Source: Bombella sp. ESL0385
GTDB taxonomy: Bacteria; Pseudomonadota; Alphaproteobacteria; Acetobacterales; Acetobacteraceae
DNA length: 64,000 nucleotides
Assembly (NCBI RefSeq): GCF_009725755.1
Contig: NZ_WNIJ01000001.1
Coordinates: 310,001 to 374,000, forward strand
Direction of reading: 5' to 3'
Shown piece after piece: positions 1-9,611 of the stretch; the first letter of the stretch is position 1; every line of letters starts with the position of its first letter. The notes beneath the pieces are model-generated. The model did no database searches. It saw only the letters and a list, made by a program, of their open reading frames with translations, and had not been told where the DNA came from. The translations under genes and the position numbers were made by a program.

Positions 1-134
1 GCCCCCTTATTCTTTATGATGAGGGTGTTATGTTTACCAAATGTCAGTATTTTTCTGACGGAACTATAAGATTCAATCTGTCTATCAGCTCCTTTTAAGA
101 GAGGGGCGGAGCAGTGTTGAAGGAGGGGAAACCC

Positions 135-401
135 ATGGCAGACGCTCTTAATGTCGATGCGCTTAAAACAAAAGCAGAGCAGACCCTTAACAAGGCTGGG
201 AATGCTGTTGATACAGACGCGCTAAAAGCTAAAGCACATGAGCAAGCACGTCAGGCACAGCATGCTTTTAATGAGCTGAATAACGAGTTGAAGCAGCCTA
301 AAGGCCGTTGCCAATGTGTTGGCCATACGCTGCTTTGGGGCGGTATTATCGTTGCTGCTCTAGCAGGCCTTTGCGCCATCGGCCGCTGGCTGAAGAAGTA
401 A
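135..401 (+). CDS. Small C-terminally anchored membrane protein, unknown function
   Basis: Not recognised as a named family. The 88-residue product begins with a charged, Ala/Lys/Gln-rich helical region (about residues 1-55) containing two near-repeats, ALNVDALKTKAEQ and AVDTDALKAKAHE. It ends in one hydrophobic segment (about 65-83) and a basic tail, GRWLKK. This suggests a tail-anchored inner-membrane protein with a cytoplasmic coiled-coil-like domain. A GTG at 114 extends the frame, but ATG 135 is preferred because AAGGAGGGG ends 6-7 bases before it. The gene stands alone and is closed by a strong terminator. The repeat may be an internal duplication of an amphipathic helix. Function is unknown. 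Confidence 0.7.
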   Translation: MADALNVDALKTKAEQTLNKAGNAVDTDALKAKAHEQARQAQHAFNELNNELKQPKGRCQCVGHTLLWGGIIVAALAGLCAIGRWLKK

Positions 402-441
402 GCTTATATCATCACGCTTTGTTATAGATAAAGCATGATGC

Positions 442-471
442 CCCCGGCCTTCCTACAGGCCGGGGTTTTTT
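442..471 (+). terminator. Rho-independent terminator after the small membrane protein gene
   Basis: A perfect 9-bp stem (CCCCGGCCT / AGGCCGGGG) with a 6-base loop is followed directly by six T. The stop codon of the AT-rich ATPase gene on the other strand lies only about 8 bases beyond the T run, so this hairpin marks the left edge of that foreign-looking gene. Confidence 0.9.
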
Positions 472-478
472 GTGGATG

Positions 479-2743
479 TTATGGCGTTTCATACTGAGGA
501 TTCATCATCATATCATAGTGACTTTTGTGCCCCATTTCTTTGAAGATTCTTTCGAATATAGACAGGTACATTTTAACACCGTTTTTATTAGTATCGGCAT
601 ATATACCATCCGGTATATTGTGCGAACCGTCATGAGCCCAATTTATAAGAGACGAACAGATTATTTTTTCATCAGGTGGGAATTTGTTAGGTAATTTGCC
701 AAGGCTTGTATTGCCTATAAATGTAAAATAATATTCTAGTATCCTTCTGCATGTATTCTGAATAGCAATGGAATGTGCTTGCGGATTATGTTGGGCGTTA
801 CGGATTTCATCCCATAATAAATTATAGGATGTCTTAATGGGGTTATGATCATGATATGATATTTCTGAGATATTGTTATGCTTCTTTATTACCCAAAATG
901 TATGTTTCTTATCTTTAGAATTATGGGTTATTTCTTTGAAGAAGTATACGTTATGAGAAAGGAGAAAAAATTGTTTTATATTTTTTTTATTATATGAGTT
1001 TTTATTTTGAGTGTCTCTAATAATTTCTTTTATAATGGAACTAACTATGAATGAAATATTAAAATCCATACTTGATACGGGATCGTCGATAACGACGATT
1101 TTTTCTTGATTTATACCTTTCTCATTAGTGCTTCCCTCTAATAGATAATAAAAATACAGAAATGAGACAAAAGATTTTTCACCCTCACTTAGGGTATCAT
1201 AGGCTTTTTCTTTATTAGGGCGGACTATAGTATAGTCATTCGTTCCTTTAATGTTTTCTAGAAAAAAATTTGTGAATCCATACTCTTTCAAGAGGTCATT
1301 TATTTTTTTTATAGTTGGCTTGACACTAATAAGAGATTTTTCAAGACAATATTTTTCATCATTCTTTTCTTTAATTTTATGAGAAATAGATTTAAGGTTA
1401 TTGTTAATTTTATCGACTTCTTGAGAAAGATTTTCATATTCTGAAATATATTTTTCTATGGCTTCTTTGTTTTCTAAATGAAAAAGAGCCCATATTTCTT
1501 TTGTAAGACTTTCTCTGTATTTGTTTTTGTTATCAATTAAGCGATTATGTTCTTCTATAAGAGAATTTGAAGTCTTAATTTCATTAATTAGCTTCTCTAA
1601 AAGGTCTTTTGTAGGGCTTATACTTAAACTATTTTGTTTTGATTCTATTTCGCTATAGGATATAGTTTCACTTGGATTTTCAAATTTCTTATTTAAGACC
1701 CTATAATTATAATCAAGTCGTAGAACTAAACCATCTTTTATGGATAATATTGCCTCAGTTTTTTTTGCTATCTCAGGAATGTCATGTAATAATGCAAATT
1801 CATCTAATGTAATGTTTATAAAATTATTTATATTTTCTTGGAATTTTTTATATTCTTTTTTTATTAAATTTATTTTGCTGAGAGATTCATGGTAGGTTTT
1901 ATCGAATAATTTTCTTAATTTTATTTGTAGATCATGATCAATATGTTGTTGGCAGAAGGGACATTTATCTTTTGATTTGTCAAGGAATTTAAGCCCTTGA
2001 TGAACCCAGTCAGAGTTCCCTACCTCCTTAATTAGCTGAGAGATAATTGTATCATCTCTGCCTACGATTCTTTGGCTTAGAATGGGATCGGCTTCATGTG
2101 TATGAATATTTTTGATAGTTTCTGTAATATTAGTTAAATCAATAAGGGAATGTTGTTTTGCTATATCAGAAAAAATTATATTATATTTTGCATCGAAGTC
2201 TTTTTTGTTAGTATTGTAGGATTTATTTTTTTTATATTCTTCGATAATTTTTTGTAAAAAAATCTTTTTACTTTTATTGAAACCATACAACAGATCTTTG
2301 TATTTTTTAAAATTATCTTCTTTATATTTCCACATCTCATTAGAAAAATTATCATGCATTAATTCCATTTTTGTTTTGTATTTGTTAATTTCTTCTTTAT
2401 GGTTTTTGGAATTAATTTCAAGATCTGAAATTGAACTTGATATTTTATCTAATTCACGTTGAACATCTATATTATTTTCTCCTATTGTAAATATACCTTT
2501 CATTTTTTCATGAATATTTTTCTTCACAAAATCACTATTGTATACAAAGGTATCTATTTTTGTGTTATTTTCCCATATAATGCTGCATTTTTCATATTTT
2601 GAAGTATCATTAATGATGCGGGATATAGTTGTTTTCCCGCATCCATTATATCCAAAAAAGTAATTTATTTTTTTTAATTTTTCTATTTTGATTCCTTTTT
2701 CAGGATATGTTGCTACATTTGAAATATCTATCTGTCTAATCAT
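479..2743 (-). CDS. RloC/PrrC-like AAA_13 ATPase with zinc hook, putative anticodon nuclease
   Basis: This 754-residue protein has the layout of the AAA_13 family, which includes the anticodon nucleases PrrC and RloC. Visible parts: Walker A GYNGCGKTT (31-39); a long Lys/Glu-rich coiled coil broken at its middle by a Rad50-type zinc hook CPFC (261-264); ABC signature LSEGEKSF (518-525); Walker B IVVIDDP (549-555); and an H-loop LLSHN (594-598). The C-terminal domain has R666-x3-E670 and histidines 704/708. That spacing resembles the Arg-Glu-His triad reported for PrrC/RloC tRNA cleavage, so a translation-blocking phage defence role is inferred, not shown. The start has GGAGC 7-10 bases upstream. 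The gene is far more AT-rich than its neighbours, with AAA, ATA and TTT codons throughout, which points to horizontal transfer. No restriction or modification genes lie beside it, consistent with stand-alone RloC. Other AAA_13/RecF-like defence ATPases remain possible. Confidence 0.8.
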   Translation of the reverse strand: MIRQIDISNVATYPEKGIKIEKLKKINYFFGYNGCGKTTISRIINDTSKYEKCSIIWENNTKIDTFVYNSDFVKKNIHEKMKGIFTIGENNIDVQRELDKISSSISDLEINSKNHKEEINKYKTKMELMHDNFSNEMWKYKEDNFKKYKDLLYGFNKSKKIFLQKIIEEYKKNKSYNTNKKDFDAKYNIIFSDIAKQHSLIDLTNITETIKNIHTHEADPILSQRIVGRDDTIISQLIKEVGNSDWVHQGLKFLDKSKDKCPFCQQHIDHDLQIKLRKLFDKTYHESLSKINLIKKEYKKFQENINNFINITLDEFALLHDIPEIAKKTEAILSIKDGLVLRLDYNYRVLNKKFENPSETISYSEIESKQNSLSISPTKDLLEKLINEIKTSNSLIEEHNRLIDNKNKYRESLTKEIWALFHLENKEAIEKYISEYENLSQEVDKINNNLKSISHKIKEKNDEKYCLEKSLISVKPTIKKINDLLKEYGFTNFFLENIKGTNDYTIVRPNKEKAYDTLSEGEKSFVSFLYFYYLLEGSTNEKGINQEKIVVIDDPVSSMDFNISFIVSSIIKEIIRDTQNKNSYNKKNIKQFFLLSHNVYFFKEITHNSKDKKHTFWVIKKHNNISEISYHDHNPIKTSYNLLWDEIRNAQHNPQAHSIAIQNTCRRILEYYFTFIGNTSLGKLPNKFPPDEKIICSSLINWAHDGSHNIPDGIYADTNKNGVKMYLSIFERIFKEMGHKSHYDMMMNPQYETP

Positions 2744-2798
2744 AATTAAAGCTCCTTATACCTTCAATCGTTCATGTGAAAGAGAATGAATTACAGGC

Positions 2799-3614
2799 CT
2801 ATCCCCGCACGGCCTTTGCTAGGGAGCGGATTTTCTCCAAAGCGGTGGGGAGGCTTGCTGCGGTGGCGCGGCCTTGCTCATCATAGGTGGCGGCCATCTC
2901 TTTGATAATGGCGGAGGCCACAACGGCCCCATTGCTAATGCGCGAGGCTGTGCGGGCTTGCTCAGGCGTGGTGATGCCAAAGCCTGCCACAATAGGGAGG
3001 TCCGTTGCGCCGCGGAGGCGTGCCATCGCGGCCTTTAGCTGCTCCTCTGTAGCACTGCGCGTGCCGGTAATGCCGGTGATGCTCACATAATATACAAAGC
3101 CGCTGGCGTCTTTCAGAATGGTTTTGAGCCGCTCATCAGGTGTTGTAGGGGCCGTGAGGGTGATGATGTCCAGCCCTTCCGCCTTGGCATAGGGGGCGAG
3201 TTCCTCAACTTCTTCAGGGGGTAAATCTACGATGATGAGCCCATCCACACCGGCTTGACGCGCGTCTTTGCAAAAACGCTCTATCCCGTAATGGTTGATG
3301 GGATTGTAATAGCCCATGAGAATAATAGGCGTATGGTCATCACCTTGGCGGAATTGGTGGATAAGCTCCAACACACCCTTGAGAGTCGCACCAGCTTTAA
3401 GGCCACGTTGGGCGGCGAGTTGGATGGTTGGGCCATCTGCCGAAGGGTCGGAGAACGGCACGCCAACTTCGATGAGGTCAGCCCCGGCTTCGGGCATTTG
3501 GCGCAGCAGGGCAAGGGAGGTTTCGTAATCAGGGTCGAACGCTTCTAGATAGGGGAGTAAGGCCCCGCGTCCTTCTGCTTTTAGGCGGTCAAAACAGGCT
3601 TTGATGCGGCTCAT
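2799..3614 (-). CDS. trpA: Tryptophan synthase alpha chain
   Basis: The alpha subunit cleaves indole-3-glycerol phosphate to indole and glyceraldehyde-3-phosphate, and passes indole to TrpB within the alpha2-beta2 complex in the cytoplasm. The 271-residue length is normal. Catalytic acids sit exactly at the classical positions: Glu49 in LIEVGVPFSDP and Asp60 in SADGP. The phosphate-binding loops near VAGFGI and GAVVASAI are present. It lies 11 bases downstream of trpB in the same orientation, so the two are almost certainly co-transcribed and translationally close. The AT-rich RloC-like gene follows after about 55 bases with no visible terminator between them. Confidence 0.97.
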   Translation of the reverse strand: MSRIKACFDRLKAEGRGALLPYLEAFDPDYETSLALLRQMPEAGADLIEVGVPFSDPSADGPTIQLAAQRGLKAGATLKGVLELIHQFRQGDDHTPIILMGYYNPINHYGIERFCKDARQAGVDGLIIVDLPPEEVEELAPYAKAEGLDIITLTAPTTPDERLKTILKDASGFVYYVSITGITGTRSATEEQLKAAMARLRGATDLPIVAGFGITTPEQARTASRISNGAVVASAIIKEMAATYDEQGRATAASLPTALEKIRSLAKAVRG

Positions 3615-3625
3615 AATGGCTCTCC

Positions 3626-4858
3626 TTACAATTTTACGCCGAGATGGGCCGCAACAGTGGGAACATCCTTATCCCCCCGGCCGGATAGATTAACGATGAT
3701 GGTTTGGCTCTTCTCCATCTTGGGGGCCATGACAATGGCATGGGCTACCGCATGGGCACTCTCTAAGGCGGGGATAATGCCCTCCAGCTTTGTAAGGGTT
3801 TGGAAGGCCTCCAGAGCTTGCTGGTCTGTAGCACTGACGTAGTTCACCCGGCCAATATCATGAAGCCATGAATGTTCTGGCCCGATGCCCGGATAATCCA
3901 GCCCCGCGCTGATGGAGTGGGCTTCTGTAATTTGCCCGTGATCATCTTGTAGTAAATAGGTACGGTTGCCATGCAGCACACCGGGCGTACCGCGGGCGAT
4001 AGAGGCCGCTGTTTTGCCGCTATCTAGCCCCAGGCCTGCGGCCTCCACGCCATAAAGGGGGACCTCTGCATCATCAAGGAAGGGATGGAAAATCCCCATC
4101 GCGTTAGACCCGCCCCCAATGGCAGCGATAACAGCATCGGGCAGACGGCCTGTTTGCTCCTGTATTTGCTCACGCGCTTCTGTCCCGATGACGGATTGGA
4201 AGTCCCTCACCATGGCCGGATAAGGATGAGGCCCCGCGACCGTGCCGACAAGGAAGTAAGTGTTCGCTACATTAGCCACCCAATCGCGCATGGCTTCATT
4301 CATAGCGTCTTTTAAGGTGCCGGCCCCGGCTGTAACGGGGTGGACTTTAGCCCCCAGTAGATGCATGCGAAAGACATTGGGTTTTTGCCGTTCTACATCG
4401 GTGGCACCCATATAGATTTCACATTCCAACCCAAAGAGGGCGCAGACAGTGGCTGTGGCCACACCATGTTGCCCAGCCCCGGTCTCTGCCACAATGCGGG
4501 TTTTGCCCATACGGCGGGCAAGGAGAATCTGGCCCATCACATTATTGAGCTTGTGGGAGCCTGTATGGTTTAGCTCCTCCCGCTTGAGGTAAATCTGCGC
4601 GCCGCCGAGTGTCTCGCTCAGCCGTTTAGCGTGCCAGAGCGGGCTAGGGCGGCCAACATAATGGCGGAGGTAATAATCTAACTCGTTTTGGAAGGCCGGG
4701 TCTGTTTTGGCGTGAGCATAGGCTTTTTCCAACTCTAGCATGAGGGGCATGAGGGTTTCTGCGACAAAACGCCCCCCATGAATCCCGAAATGCCCGCGTT
4801 CATCTGGCCCGGTGCGGAGGGAGTTAAGCTGGCTGGTGATGGGTGTGTTTGTAGGCAT
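3626..4858 (-). CDS. trpB: Tryptophan synthase beta chain
   Basis: A PLP enzyme that condenses indole with L-serine to form L-tryptophan, partner of TrpA. The 410 residues include the PLP lysine at about K103 in [10 protein letters not shown], the phosphate-binding GGGSNAMG loop near residue 249, and the conserved start region [15 protein letters not shown]. The N-terminus is typical for alphaproteobacteria. The start codon at 4858 has only a weak ribosome binding site (AAAGATA). It is read in the same direction as sucA, 31 bases upstream. That gap is too short for a classical trp leader peptide and attenuator, so expression probably depends on the sucA transcript or on a promoter inside sucA. 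trpF, often found upstream of trpB, is not adjacent. Confidence 0.97.
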   Translation of the reverse strand: MPTNTPITSQLNSLRTGPDERGHFGIHGGRFVAETLMPLMLELEKAYAHAKTDPAFQNELDYYLRHYVGRPSPLWHAKRLSETLGGAQIYLKREELNHTGSHKLNNVMGQILLARRMGKTRIVAETGAGQHGVATATVCALFGLECEIYMGATDVERQKPNVFRMHLLGAKVHPVTAGAGTLKDAMNEAMRDWVANVANTYFLVGTVAGPHPYPAMVRDFQSVIGTEAREQIQEQTGRLPDAVIAAIGGGSNAMGIFHPFLDDAEVPLYGVEAAGLGLDSGKTAASIARGTPGVLHGNRTYLLQDDHGQITEAHSISAGLDYPGIGPEHSWLHDIGRVNYVSATDQQALEAFQTLTKLEGIIPALESAHAVAHAIVMAPKMEKSQTIIVNLSGRGDKDVPTVAAHLGVKL

Positions 4859-4889
4859 GATATGTATCTTTGCGTTGTGAAAAGAGGGA

Positions 4890-7598
4890 TTAGTCGATGG
4901 TTGGCGTGGGGGAGTGCAGCCCTAGAGCGTGCTGGACGAGGGCCTCTTGCTCAGCTTGATGAATACTCGCAAGCCCCGTAGCGGGAGAGGCAGAGGCCTT
5001 GCGGCCCGCATAAAGCGGACGGGTGCAGCGATGGCCGACATCATGCAAGCAGGCTTCAATACGCCGGTCCACAAAGTGCCATGCCCCGCCATTTTCTGGC
5101 TCTTCTTGGCACCAGATGACCTCTTGCGCCTCTGGGTGATGGCCAAGCTCTTCAGCTAACGCATGGTGAGGGAAGGGGTAAAGCTGCTCCAACCGAATGA
5201 TGGCGCAATGGGACAGATCCATCTCATCGCGTTTTTGTAGAAGGTCGTAATACACCTTCCCGCTACATAGCACGACTCGTTTGGCCCCACCGGGGCAGGT
5301 GGCATCTGCCAGAATGGGGAGGAAGCGTGTATGCGGCCCCATATCGCTAAGCGGTGAGACAGCCAGCTTATGGCGGAGGAGCGATTTGGGGCTGAACACC
5401 ACCAAAGGCTTACGGCAACGGCGGGCAATTTGCCGCCGCAAGAGGTGGAAGAAGCTTGCTGGGCTGGAGGGCATACAGACGCGCATATTATTCTCCGCAC
5501 AAAGCTGGAGAAAACGCTCTGGCCGCGCAGAGGAATGTTCTGGCCCGGCCCCCTCATAACCATGTGGCAAGAGCAGGGTAAGGCCTGAGGTACGCAGCCA
5601 TTTTGTCTCCCCTGCGGAGAGGAATTGGTCGATGATAATTTGTGCACCATTGGCGAAGTCGCCAAATTGCCCTTCCCACAGCACCAACGCATCAGGATTG
5701 CCGAGGGAATAACCATATTCAAACCCCATCACGCCATATTCGGAGAGAGGGGAGTTCCATACATTCACAGGGGCTTGGCGCGGGGCGATATGAGCTAGTG
5801 GCGTATAATGATGGCCCGTATGTTGGTCTGTCAGCACGGCATGGCGTTGGCTAAAGGTCCCACGGCCACAATCCTGCCCAGAGAGGCGCACTGCGTGGCC
5901 ATCTAAAGCCAGCGTACCAAAAGCGAGGGCTTCTGCCGTGGCCCAATCGACTGGCCCGCCCTCGGCTAAGGTGGCCTGCCGTGCTTTAAGTTGCCGGGCA
6001 AGGCGGGGATGAATGTTAAATGTGGTGGGGACAGTCGTTAGGGCCTCCCCCACTTGTTGCAGACGGGGAAGGGGCACGCCCGTCATGGGCTGGATACGCT
6101 CGGGCGTGTCGAGCAAACGGGTGGGGTCTTGTGGGCTATAATCAAGCCAATCGGTTGGGTCTGGCTGGTAAGTGTCGGCTTCCTCAAAAGCACGATGAAG
6201 TTGAGCCTGCACATCCTCCCATAACGCATCAATCTCGGCAGGGTGGATGTTCGTCTCCGCGAGGACCTTCTTGGCATAGAGGGTGCGTAAGGTGGGATGC
6301 TGGCTGATCGTTTGCACCATCGCAGGTTGTGTAAAAGCGGGGTCATCCGTCTCATTATGGCCATGACGGCGATAGCTGATGATGTCCACCACAATATCGC
6401 TGGCGAAGGTCTTGCGCCATTCATGCGCTAAAGCCGCACAACGGGCCACAGCTTCGGGATTATCACCATTAACATGCAGAATAGGGGCCTGCACGGTTTT
6501 GGCGACATCGGTGTTCCATAAGCCAGAATGAGCGGCCTCTGGGCTGGTGGTAAACCCAACTTGGTTATTGACGATGATATGCACTGTCCCACCCGTGCGA
6601 TACCCTTCTAAGCGGGAGAGTTGGAGTGTTTCATACACAACACCTTGCCCCGCAAAGGCGGCATCCCCATGGACGAGAATCCCAAGATGCTTCTGGCGGG
6701 TTTCGTCTTTATCTTTATCTTGGTCCGCACGGACGCGGCCTAGCACGACAGGATCCACAGCCTCCAAATGGGAGGGGTTGGGCAGCAGGGAGATGCGGAT
6801 TTCGTGACGGCCCTGACGGATGGTGGTTGTGGTGCCAAGATGATATTTCACATCACCAGAGACACGGATACCCTCTGGGTAGAAGGCCTTGCCTGCGAAC
6901 TCGCTAAAGATAGCGGCATAGGGTTTACGCAGGATATTGGCCATGACATTCAGCCGCCCGCGATGAGGCATCCCTAGGGAGATGGAGCGTACATCATCGC
7001 GTGCTGCCTCATTGAGCAGGGCTTGCAGCGCGACAATGAGGCTCTCTCCTCCCTCTAACCCAAAGCGGCGCATCCCGGTGAAGCGTTGTTGGCAAAAGGT
7101 CTCAAACCCTTCCGCACGGGTGAGCAAGCTGAGGATGCGCTCTTGGGAGAGGGGGAGAGCTGTTGAGGGATGAGTCTCTAAACGGTCGATCCACCATTGC
7201 CGTTGCTGGCTATCATGGAGGTGCATAAACTCTGCCCCAATCGGCCCGCAATAAGCGCGTTTTAGATGAGCTAGTAAGGCAGGGTCGGTGTGGCTATCGG
7301 GGGTGAGGGCATCATGCGGGCGGGCAGGGCGTAGGCCGAGCGGGTCTAGCTCGGCATGGAGATGACCACAAAGGCGGAAAGCTTTTTTAAGTCGCTCATC
7401 ACGCAATTCTGCCTCGGAGGAAGGCGAGGAGGGCAAAGCGGCCTCGTCCTCCGAAGCGGGGTTGCCCATGGTGGTAAAAAGCGCATCATAATCAGGATGG
7501 ACAGAGGTCGGGTCCTCCATCCATTGGGTGTATAGCTCGCCGAGATAAGCGATGTTCTCGCCATTAATGGCATGGTGATGGTTCGGTGAGCCCGTCAT
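4890..7598 (-). CDS. sucA: 2-oxoglutarate dehydrogenase E1 component
   Basis: ThDP-dependent decarboxylase that opens the 2-oxoglutarate dehydrogenase reaction of the TCA cycle. Visible features in order: the N-terminal E2-docking segment with [11 protein letters not shown], the substrate-binding [10 protein letters not shown] and KYHLGT motifs, the ThDP/Mg motif [13 protein letters not shown] with [11 protein letters not shown], and the C-terminal transketolase-like half with [12 protein letters not shown] and [19 protein letters not shown]. The frame stays open further upstream, but ATG 7598 (902 residues) begins the recognisable E1o N-terminus and has AAGGAA upstream. The usual partners sucB (E2) and lpd (E3) are not next to it; the genes that follow are trpB and trpA. 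A stand-alone 2-oxoglutarate decarboxylase role is possible, but the intact docking segment argues for the normal complex. Confidence 0.95.
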   Translation of the reverse strand: MTGSPNHHHAINGENIAYLGELYTQWMEDPTSVHPDYDALFTTMGNPASEDEAALPSSPSSEAELRDERLKKAFRLCGHLHAELDPLGLRPARPHDALTPDSHTDPALLAHLKRAYCGPIGAEFMHLHDSQQRQWWIDRLETHPSTALPLSQERILSLLTRAEGFETFCQQRFTGMRRFGLEGGESLIVALQALLNEAARDDVRSISLGMPHRGRLNVMANILRKPYAAIFSEFAGKAFYPEGIRVSGDVKYHLGTTTTIRQGRHEIRISLLPNPSHLEAVDPVVLGRVRADQDKDKDETRQKHLGILVHGDAAFAGQGVVYETLQLSRLEGYRTGGTVHIIVNNQVGFTTSPEAAHSGLWNTDVAKTVQAPILHVNGDNPEAVARCAALAHEWRKTFASDIVVDIISYRRHGHNETDDPAFTQPAMVQTISQHPTLRTLYAKKVLAETNIHPAEIDALWEDVQAQLHRAFEEADTYQPDPTDWLDYSPQDPTRLLDTPERIQPMTGVPLPRLQQVGEALTTVPTTFNIHPRLARQLKARQATLAEGGPVDWATAEALAFGTLALDGHAVRLSGQDCGRGTFSQRHAVLTDQHTGHHYTPLAHIAPRQAPVNVWNSPLSEYGVMGFEYGYSLGNPDALVLWEGQFGDFANGAQIIIDQFLSAGETKWLRTSGLTLLLPHGYEGAGPEHSSARPERFLQLCAENNMRVCMPSSPASFFHLLRRQIARRCRKPLVVFSPKSLLRHKLAVSPLSDMGPHTRFLPILADATCPGGAKRVVLCSGKVYYDLLQKRDEMDLSHCAIIRLEQLYPFPHHALAEELGHHPEAQEVIWCQEEPENGGAWHFVDRRIEACLHDVGHRCTRPLYAGRKASASPATGLASIHQAEQEALVQHALGLHSPTPTID

Positions 7599-7742
7599 GA
7601 TGGCATGGTTCCTTTTCGCCTCGCTGGGGTGTATTTTTAACGCATCCTGCGATGAAGGCAAAATCTTCTCTTTGATGTGAAGGGCATGAGCGAGAATGAT
7701 GGCTTGCTTGCCTTGCCGGGGAGGGGTAGCTTGCTTTCTATT

Positions 7743-8375
7743 ATGAGTGCTATTTCTCTCAATTATGAGGCTGTGCAGCAAGCACGCCTCCAGCATAAGC
7801 CGTGCCCGCATCTTGTGGTGCCGGATTTTTTGGCAGGGCCGTCTCTTATGCGGGCAGTGTCGTTATTGCCAGAGATAAAAGCCGGTGGGTCTTACCCCTT
7901 AGCGGCTTTGTCGCTCCATCCAGAGCTAAAGAGCATGATGGAGGAGTTCGCTGGGCCGCGTTTAAAAGCCATTGTGGCGGAGAGATTTGGCCTAGATGTG
8001 CAAACCGCCCCAAGCATGGTGACAATGCGCGGGCAAACGCGCGCTAAAGATGGCCGGATTCATCGTGATAGTGCCTCTAAGCGGGTGACAATTCTTCTTT
8101 ATCTTAATGACCCTACACAGGATTGGGCGCATCAGGGCGGGTGTTTACGCTTTTTGAATGGGCCGGATGATGTGGAGGATTATGTAAGTGAGATTCCACC
8201 TGTTGGGGGGACGTTGGTTATTTTCCCCAATGGGCCGGATACATGGCACGGGCATCGCCCTTATATAGGGCCGCGCTATACAATTCAGTTGAATTACATG
8301 GCACGGGATAAACGCGCCCAGTATGAGCTTTTACGGCATCGTGTCTCTGCTTTTTGGAAGCGGTTGGTTTCGTAA
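7743..8375 (+). CDS. 2-oxoglutarate/Fe(II)-dependent oxygenase family protein
   Basis: The product has the double-stranded beta-helix iron site of 2OG-Fe(II) oxygenases. Counting from ATG 7743 (210 residues), the HxD pair is H107/D109 in RIHRDSASKR, the distal His is H169 or H171 in TWHGHRP, and R178 in GPRYTIQLNY is placed to bind 2-oxoglutarate. The substrate is unknown; small single-domain members like this often act on proteins or small molecules. The frame is open back to a GTG at 7677, but that extra stretch is not family-like; neither start has an ideal ribosome binding site, so the start is uncertain. It diverges from sucA, which consumes the same cosubstrate. The pairing is suggestive but unproven. 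Confidence 0.8.
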   Translation: MSAISLNYEAVQQARLQHKPCPHLVVPDFLAGPSLMRAVSLLPEIKAGGSYPLAALSLHPELKSMMEEFAGPRLKAIVAERFGLDVQTAPSMVTMRGQTRAKDGRIHRDSASKRVTILLYLNDPTQDWAHQGGCLRFLNGPDDVEDYVSEIPPVGGTLVIFPNGPDTWHGHRPYIGPRYTIQLNYMARDKRAQYELLRHRVSAFWKRLVS

Positions 8376-8456
8376 AATAAGTTGGTTTGTAAGAGGCCGT
8401 TGAGGCGGAGATGAAGGCAAAGGCATACCCTTTGCTGATAAGAGGAGAGTGAGACG

Positions 8457-9521
8457 ATGGGGTATAGAGTTGCTGTTGTTGGGGCTACGGGGGCTGTTGG
8501 GCGTGAGATCCTCAAAACATTGGCGGAGCGTCAGTTCCCAGTTGATGAGATTGTAGCCCTCGCCTCTGCTCGCTCGGCAGGGCGGGAGGTCTCCTTTGGA
8601 GACAAGACGGTTCTGAAGGTTCAGAATCTCGAGACGTTCGATTTCACAGGGTGGGATATTGCGCTCTTTTCCCCCGGCGGGGCTGTATCGGCCAAATACG
8701 CGCCTAAGGCTGCGGCGGCAAAATGTTTGGTCGTGGATAATACATCCCATTTCCGTATGGAGCCGGGTATCCCCCTCGTTGTGCCGGAGGTCAATGCCAG
8801 TGCTTTAAAGAAGGCGCGTAAAGGCATTATCGCTAACCCTAACTGCTCTACCGCTCAGATGATGGTGGCGTTGAAGCCACTGCATGATTTGTTCAGCATT
8901 GAGCGTGTGGTGGTCTCGACCTATCAGGCTGTCTCTGGGGCAGGGAAGTCCGGCATGGATGAGCTGTTTAGCCAGACAAAAGGCAGCTTTGTGAATGATG
9001 CGCCCACCATTGCACAATTTACAAAGCAGATTGCCTTTAACCTCATCCCGCATATTGATCGCTTTATGGAGGATGGCTCCACCAAGGAAGAATGGAAGAT
9101 GGCGGTCGAGACTCGTAAGATTCTGGACCCGGACATCAAGGTCCTTGCCACATGCGTGCGCGTGCCGGTCTTTATTGGTCACTCTGAGGCGATTAGCATT
9201 GAATGTCGTAAGCCGGTGGATTTAGAGAAAGCCCGCGCGGCGTTGCGGAAAGCCCCTGGTGTGATTTTGCGTGATGAGCGTGAAGATGGTGGCTACGTCA
9301 CCCCAATCGAATGTGTGGGTGAGGATGATACCTACATCTCCCGCCTGCGGATTGACCCGACTGTAAAGCATGGTCTGGCCTTTTGGTGTGTGTCGGATAA
9401 TCTCCGTAAGGGGGCGGCCCTTAATGCTGTACAAATTGCCGAGAGCCTGCATGAGCAGCATTTGATTGGCAAGGACTCCCCACTTTGGAAGCCAGCTCCC
9501 CGCCCAGAAGAGCCATCCTAA
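8457..9521 (+). CDS. asd: Aspartate-semialdehyde dehydrogenase
   Basis: Reduces 4-aspartyl phosphate with NADPH to aspartate semialdehyde, the branch point for DAP/lysine and for threonine/methionine. The 354 residues carry an N-terminal Rossmann motif (VVGATGAVGRE), the catalytic cysteine C130 in NPNCSTAQM, and the His region in VFIGHSEAISIE. The start is supported by AAGAGGAGAG a few bases upstream. It acts in the same pathway as dapB at about 17 kb, but the two are not linked in an operon. It stands alone, followed about 90 bases later by hemH in the same direction. Confidence 0.96.
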   Translation: MGYRVAVVGATGAVGREILKTLAERQFPVDEIVALASARSAGREVSFGDKTVLKVQNLETFDFTGWDIALFSPGGAVSAKYAPKAAAAKCLVVDNTSHFRMEPGIPLVVPEVNASALKKARKGIIANPNCSTAQMMVALKPLHDLFSIERVVVSTYQAVSGAGKSGMDELFSQTKGSFVNDAPTIAQFTKQIAFNLIPHIDRFMEDGSTKEEWKMAVETRKILDPDIKVLATCVRVPVFIGHSEAISIECRKPVDLEKARAALRKAPGVILRDEREDGGYVTPIECVGEDDTYISRLRIDPTVKHGLAFWCVSDNLRKGAALNAVQIAESLHEQHLIGKDSPLWKPAPRPEEPS

Positions 9522-9611
9522 TTACGGGTGGTTTAATAGATGGTGCTTATCGCAATGCTGGGGTGAAATCCTCTTTCCAAAAAAGGATGTCGTCCCCATA
9601 GTGGAGGGGCT

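Noticed and set aside
470-2743. Integrated mobile element around the AT-rich gene
   Set aside because: No integrase, transposase, terminal inverted repeat or target duplication is visible at either edge; only composition suggests transfer.
4859-4889. trp leader peptide and attenuator before trpB
   Set aside because: The gap to sucA is only 31 bases and contains no Trp-rich ORF or terminator.
5156-5722. 188-codon frame on the minus strand within sucA
   Set aside because: Different frame of the same strand inside a conserved enzyme; composition is not protein-like (Ser/Cys/Trp-rich).
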